A stretch of 64,000 nt of DNA from Coffea arabica (Eukaryota; Streptophyta; Magnoliopsida; Gentianales; Rubiaceae): positions 1,178,001 to 1,242,000 of the forward strand of contig NC_092323.1 in NCBI RefSeq assembly GCF_036785885.1. Reading direction: 5' to 3'. The position numbers and the translations under genes were made by a program. Under the pieces are notes generated by a model that had not been told where the DNA came from, did no database searches, and saw nothing but the letters and a program-made list of their open reading frames with translations. Below are positions 61,556-64,000 of the stretch, piece by piece (position 1 is the stretch's first letter; the number at the start of each line of letters is the position of its first letter).

Positions 61556-61570
61556 TGAATGAATGTGATT

Positions 61571-62435
61571 GAAATAGATGGAAGTTATATTTTTGAATTA
61601 ATAGAATCTGAATAAGTAAAGGATAATATTTTGAGAGCTGAGAGATTTTATATATTAATAGTTTATTAATAAATGGATATTATTGAAAGTAAGGTGATGT
61701 GTATAAATTTTTTTATAAGAAATAGAAATGGTTGCACATGAAAATTATAGAGTTTAATCACTAGAATTTGCAATAGAATTTTTAAATATTTATTGTTTGA
61801 TGTTTATGTGACTTATTTTATGTTACTTAAAGTTGTAGTGAATTTTGTATTAATATATAGATATAGGTATATGATATATTTTGTAATATATATATGTGTA
61901 TGTATATATATATGCGTGTGTGTGTTTAGTATTTTATTTTAGGTGATATAATGGTTTAATTTTTTTAGTGTTTAGATTTTTTGTGGTTTTGTTTGTTTGT
62001 TATATTTTTATTTATTTATATATGTGTACATATATATGTATATGTCCATTTAATATTTTATTTGAGCTTGTATAATTGTTTAATATTGTTTTAGCATGTC
62101 TATCTTTTCCAGTTTTGTTTGTTCGTTATATTTGTGGCGTTCCTATTTGTCTTGTGATTCATGTGTCAATATGATTTTTTTTAATTGCATCATTTATATT
62201 TTTGTTTATATATATATATAAGGGTGTGGTTTTAAGTATTTGTATGTAAATTTCTAGTAGTTTGGTTATCTTTGTTATAGTTTTAGAGAAAAGTTTGTCT
62301 TTTTTTATTTTGGTTTTCAGTGGTATATTTTCCAATTTTTGAATTTTTGAAATATTATCGAAGTAACATTTTTGAAATAGAGGGAAATTATCCTATATTT
62401 TTAAAAACAATTAGTCATATTAATGCAAGCTAATA
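61571..62435. repeat. AT-rich DNA with an imperfect tandem duplication of about 123 bp
   Basis: (TA)n/(TG)n words near 61880-61930 precede two similar blocks. 'tttagtattttatttt...ggttttgtttgtttgttatat' (about 61925) and 'tttaatattttatttg...agttttgtttgttcgttatat' (about 62048) share word order at a 123-base offset. No coding potential recognised. Confidence 0.55.
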
Positions 62436-63700
62436 CAAAACATCACAATTGATTTATATTTATTAGATATGGACAAAATTTTCATCTATATATATATTTT
62501 TTAGAAAATCAATATTTCTATCGATACATATATGTTTTGCAGAAAATGAATATATATAAAAAGGCACACAATTAATCATCAATTTGTATTGACCGCATTT
62601 ATGCTACCCAATCTTAAAATACAAAAGCTTTAAGTTAATACACACAAATAGAATGTGAGAATATATATAGATTTGTATAGCTCAAAAAATTCGTGTTTGC
62701 ATTGGGGAATGGAAGGTAGCGGCACCTGCAACAAACAAAAGCAAAGAAATAATAATTAAGAGATATGACAAGCTAAAAACCATAAAGTACAAAATTGACA
62801 GCAAAATTAAAAAGAAACCAACACAAAAGGGCATGATTGGAATAAAGATGATAAAATGCAATATAAGGACTGCCGCAATAGCAGACAATAAACTCCACAG
62901 CGGGCCCCCCATGATGCTGAAAGACACAAAAGTCCAAAATCATTCGTAGAATTGCATCGAAACCTGGACAATCAACTATAGCTCATGACTTAGCGCATTA
63001 TGTAGTTCAGGATGATTATTTGATATGAATAACACTTATTATATGTTAATACAAAGTGGTACAATTGATTTATACATATTAGATACACACAAAATTTTTG
63101 TTCATTCGTATATATTAGATATACATATGATTTTCATTGATATGTGTTAATACAAAGCAGAATAATTGATTTATATTGATTAGATACACATAAAATTTGT
63201 ATTGATTTGTATATATTAGATGCACACAGAATTTTTATCGATTTGCATATTTTTTTGAAAATCAATATTTTTGTTAATAAATACATTTTGGAGAAAGTTA
63301 ATAAATATAAAAGAGTAGAGAAATTATATTCTGGAGAAAGTTAATAAATAAGCGAATAAATATAAAAGGCCAGGGAAAATTATAAACATAAAAATGAATC
63401 CTTTTTTAAATCATAAAAACACACACAAATAAAATGGCCAAAGATAGCAATTGCAGCAGCAGAAGATAGAACAAACAAAAGGACAAAATTGACAACAAAA
63501 TTACAAATAAACCTGGACAAAAGGGCACAATCGGAATAAGCTAACAAAAACAAAATGAGGAAAAAAGCAACAGCAAGCAAAGTGGTTGCATGGAGTTTGG
63601 TAAAAGACAAAAAAAGGGCAAAGTCAGCCCCGGAATCATATGGAAACCAGCATAATCAACTGTAACTCAAGCCTTGGGACTTTATGTAGTTTAGATGTAG
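62436..63700. repeat. Tandem duplication of an about 0.65-0.75-kb unit with small hydrophobic ORFs
   Basis: Copy A spans about 62436-62995 and copy B about 63050-63695. Shared order: aattgatttata(t/c)(t/a)tattaga, aaaatcaatattt, then a minus-strand frame, then caatcaacta/caactgtaa and ttatgtagtt. In the frames (minus strand, about 62927-62682 and 63610-63380) both encode MSF followed by long Leu/Ile/Phe-rich runs, for example AIAAVLILHFIIFIPIMPF and TTLLAVAFFLILFLLAYSD. They are frequent in AT-rich DNA by chance, but the nucleotide match of the two units is real. Whether the ORFs are translated is unknown. Confidence 0.6.
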
Positions 63701-64000
63701 AGCTCAAAATCATTTGAGAAAATAAAAGAATACTTTTCTTTCTTATTTACCTTTCTCTTTTTCTAAATTCATCAATTTTCTTGATTTTTTTAGCATATTG
63801 CCCACCATATAAAGAATATAAATCCTATAGTTTTATTAACATATCTAGTCTATGCATGAATGTCGTTGTTTCCAATTGAGTTCCAATTGCTAACGTGGTG
63901 CGCTGGTATTGGCTGATTGGTGGTCGTCTGGCCCGTGCGAATTTCCAATTGATGGTCGTCCATTGCCACACGTGAATTCTTTTGTTTGCTCAGACGTTTA
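63701..64000. other. Right edge, no feature recognised
   Basis: AT-rich to about 63850, then higher GC with repeated ccaattga/ggtcgtc words (for example gattggtggtcgtctgg and gatggtcgtccattg). It may be the edge of another repeat that continues off the window. Confidence 0.4.

Overview
This is nuclear DNA from a flowering plant, almost certainly a eudicot. Genes are split by GT-AG introns, non-coding DNA is AT-rich, and about half of the non-genic sequence shows recognisable transposon structure. The species cannot be named from the sequence. No bacterial-style operons, CRISPR arrays or confident tRNA/rRNA genes were seen.

Layout. (1) 90-1229, minus: first coding exon of a Gly/Arg-rich protein, probably mitoribosomal mS35-like, cut by the window edge. 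(2) About 2.1-10.6 kb, plus: a promoter-like start followed by exon-like blocks without a recognised protein; three blocks splice in phase into a 63-codon ORF. (3) 9.7-18.7 kb: a transposon graveyard with a Ty3 RT relic, a Helitron 3' end, two opposed SINE-like copies, a gypsy gag-like fragment, a LINE split by a hAT-type MITE, and a second hAT-type MITE. (4) 19987-21917, plus: a two-exon gene for a 127-aa single-pass membrane protein. (5) 22.7-27.0 kb: two MULE-like elements with long inverted ends. (6) 27333-36822, plus: a 12-exon HUA1/C3H37-type six-CCCH-finger gene. (7) 37739-45783, plus: a nine-exon plastid-type ABC half-transporter (ABCD2 type). (8) 49170-50698, plus: a three-exon NAC factor closest to SOMBRERO. 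(9) 51.4-54.5 kb: LINE debris and MITEs. (10) 55044-58638, minus: a five-exon DUF212 (acid phosphatase/haloperoxidase-related) membrane protein. (11) 58.8-64.0 kb: a minus-oriented Helitron end, a 5'-truncated LINE with a 15-bp target duplication, and tandemly duplicated AT-rich units.

The genes are unrelated housekeeping and developmental loci: organelle translation, floral RNA processing, plastid transport, root-cap or related NAC control, and a plastid membrane protein. They do not form a pathway. I found no convincing new multi-gene system. The most informative observations are nested transposons with exact target duplications, the phase-matched spliced small ORF, the opposed SINE-like pair, the Helitron termini, and a duplicated unit near the right end. 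Gene models were built by hand from splice consensus, reading phase and remembered family conservation; no alignment was run.
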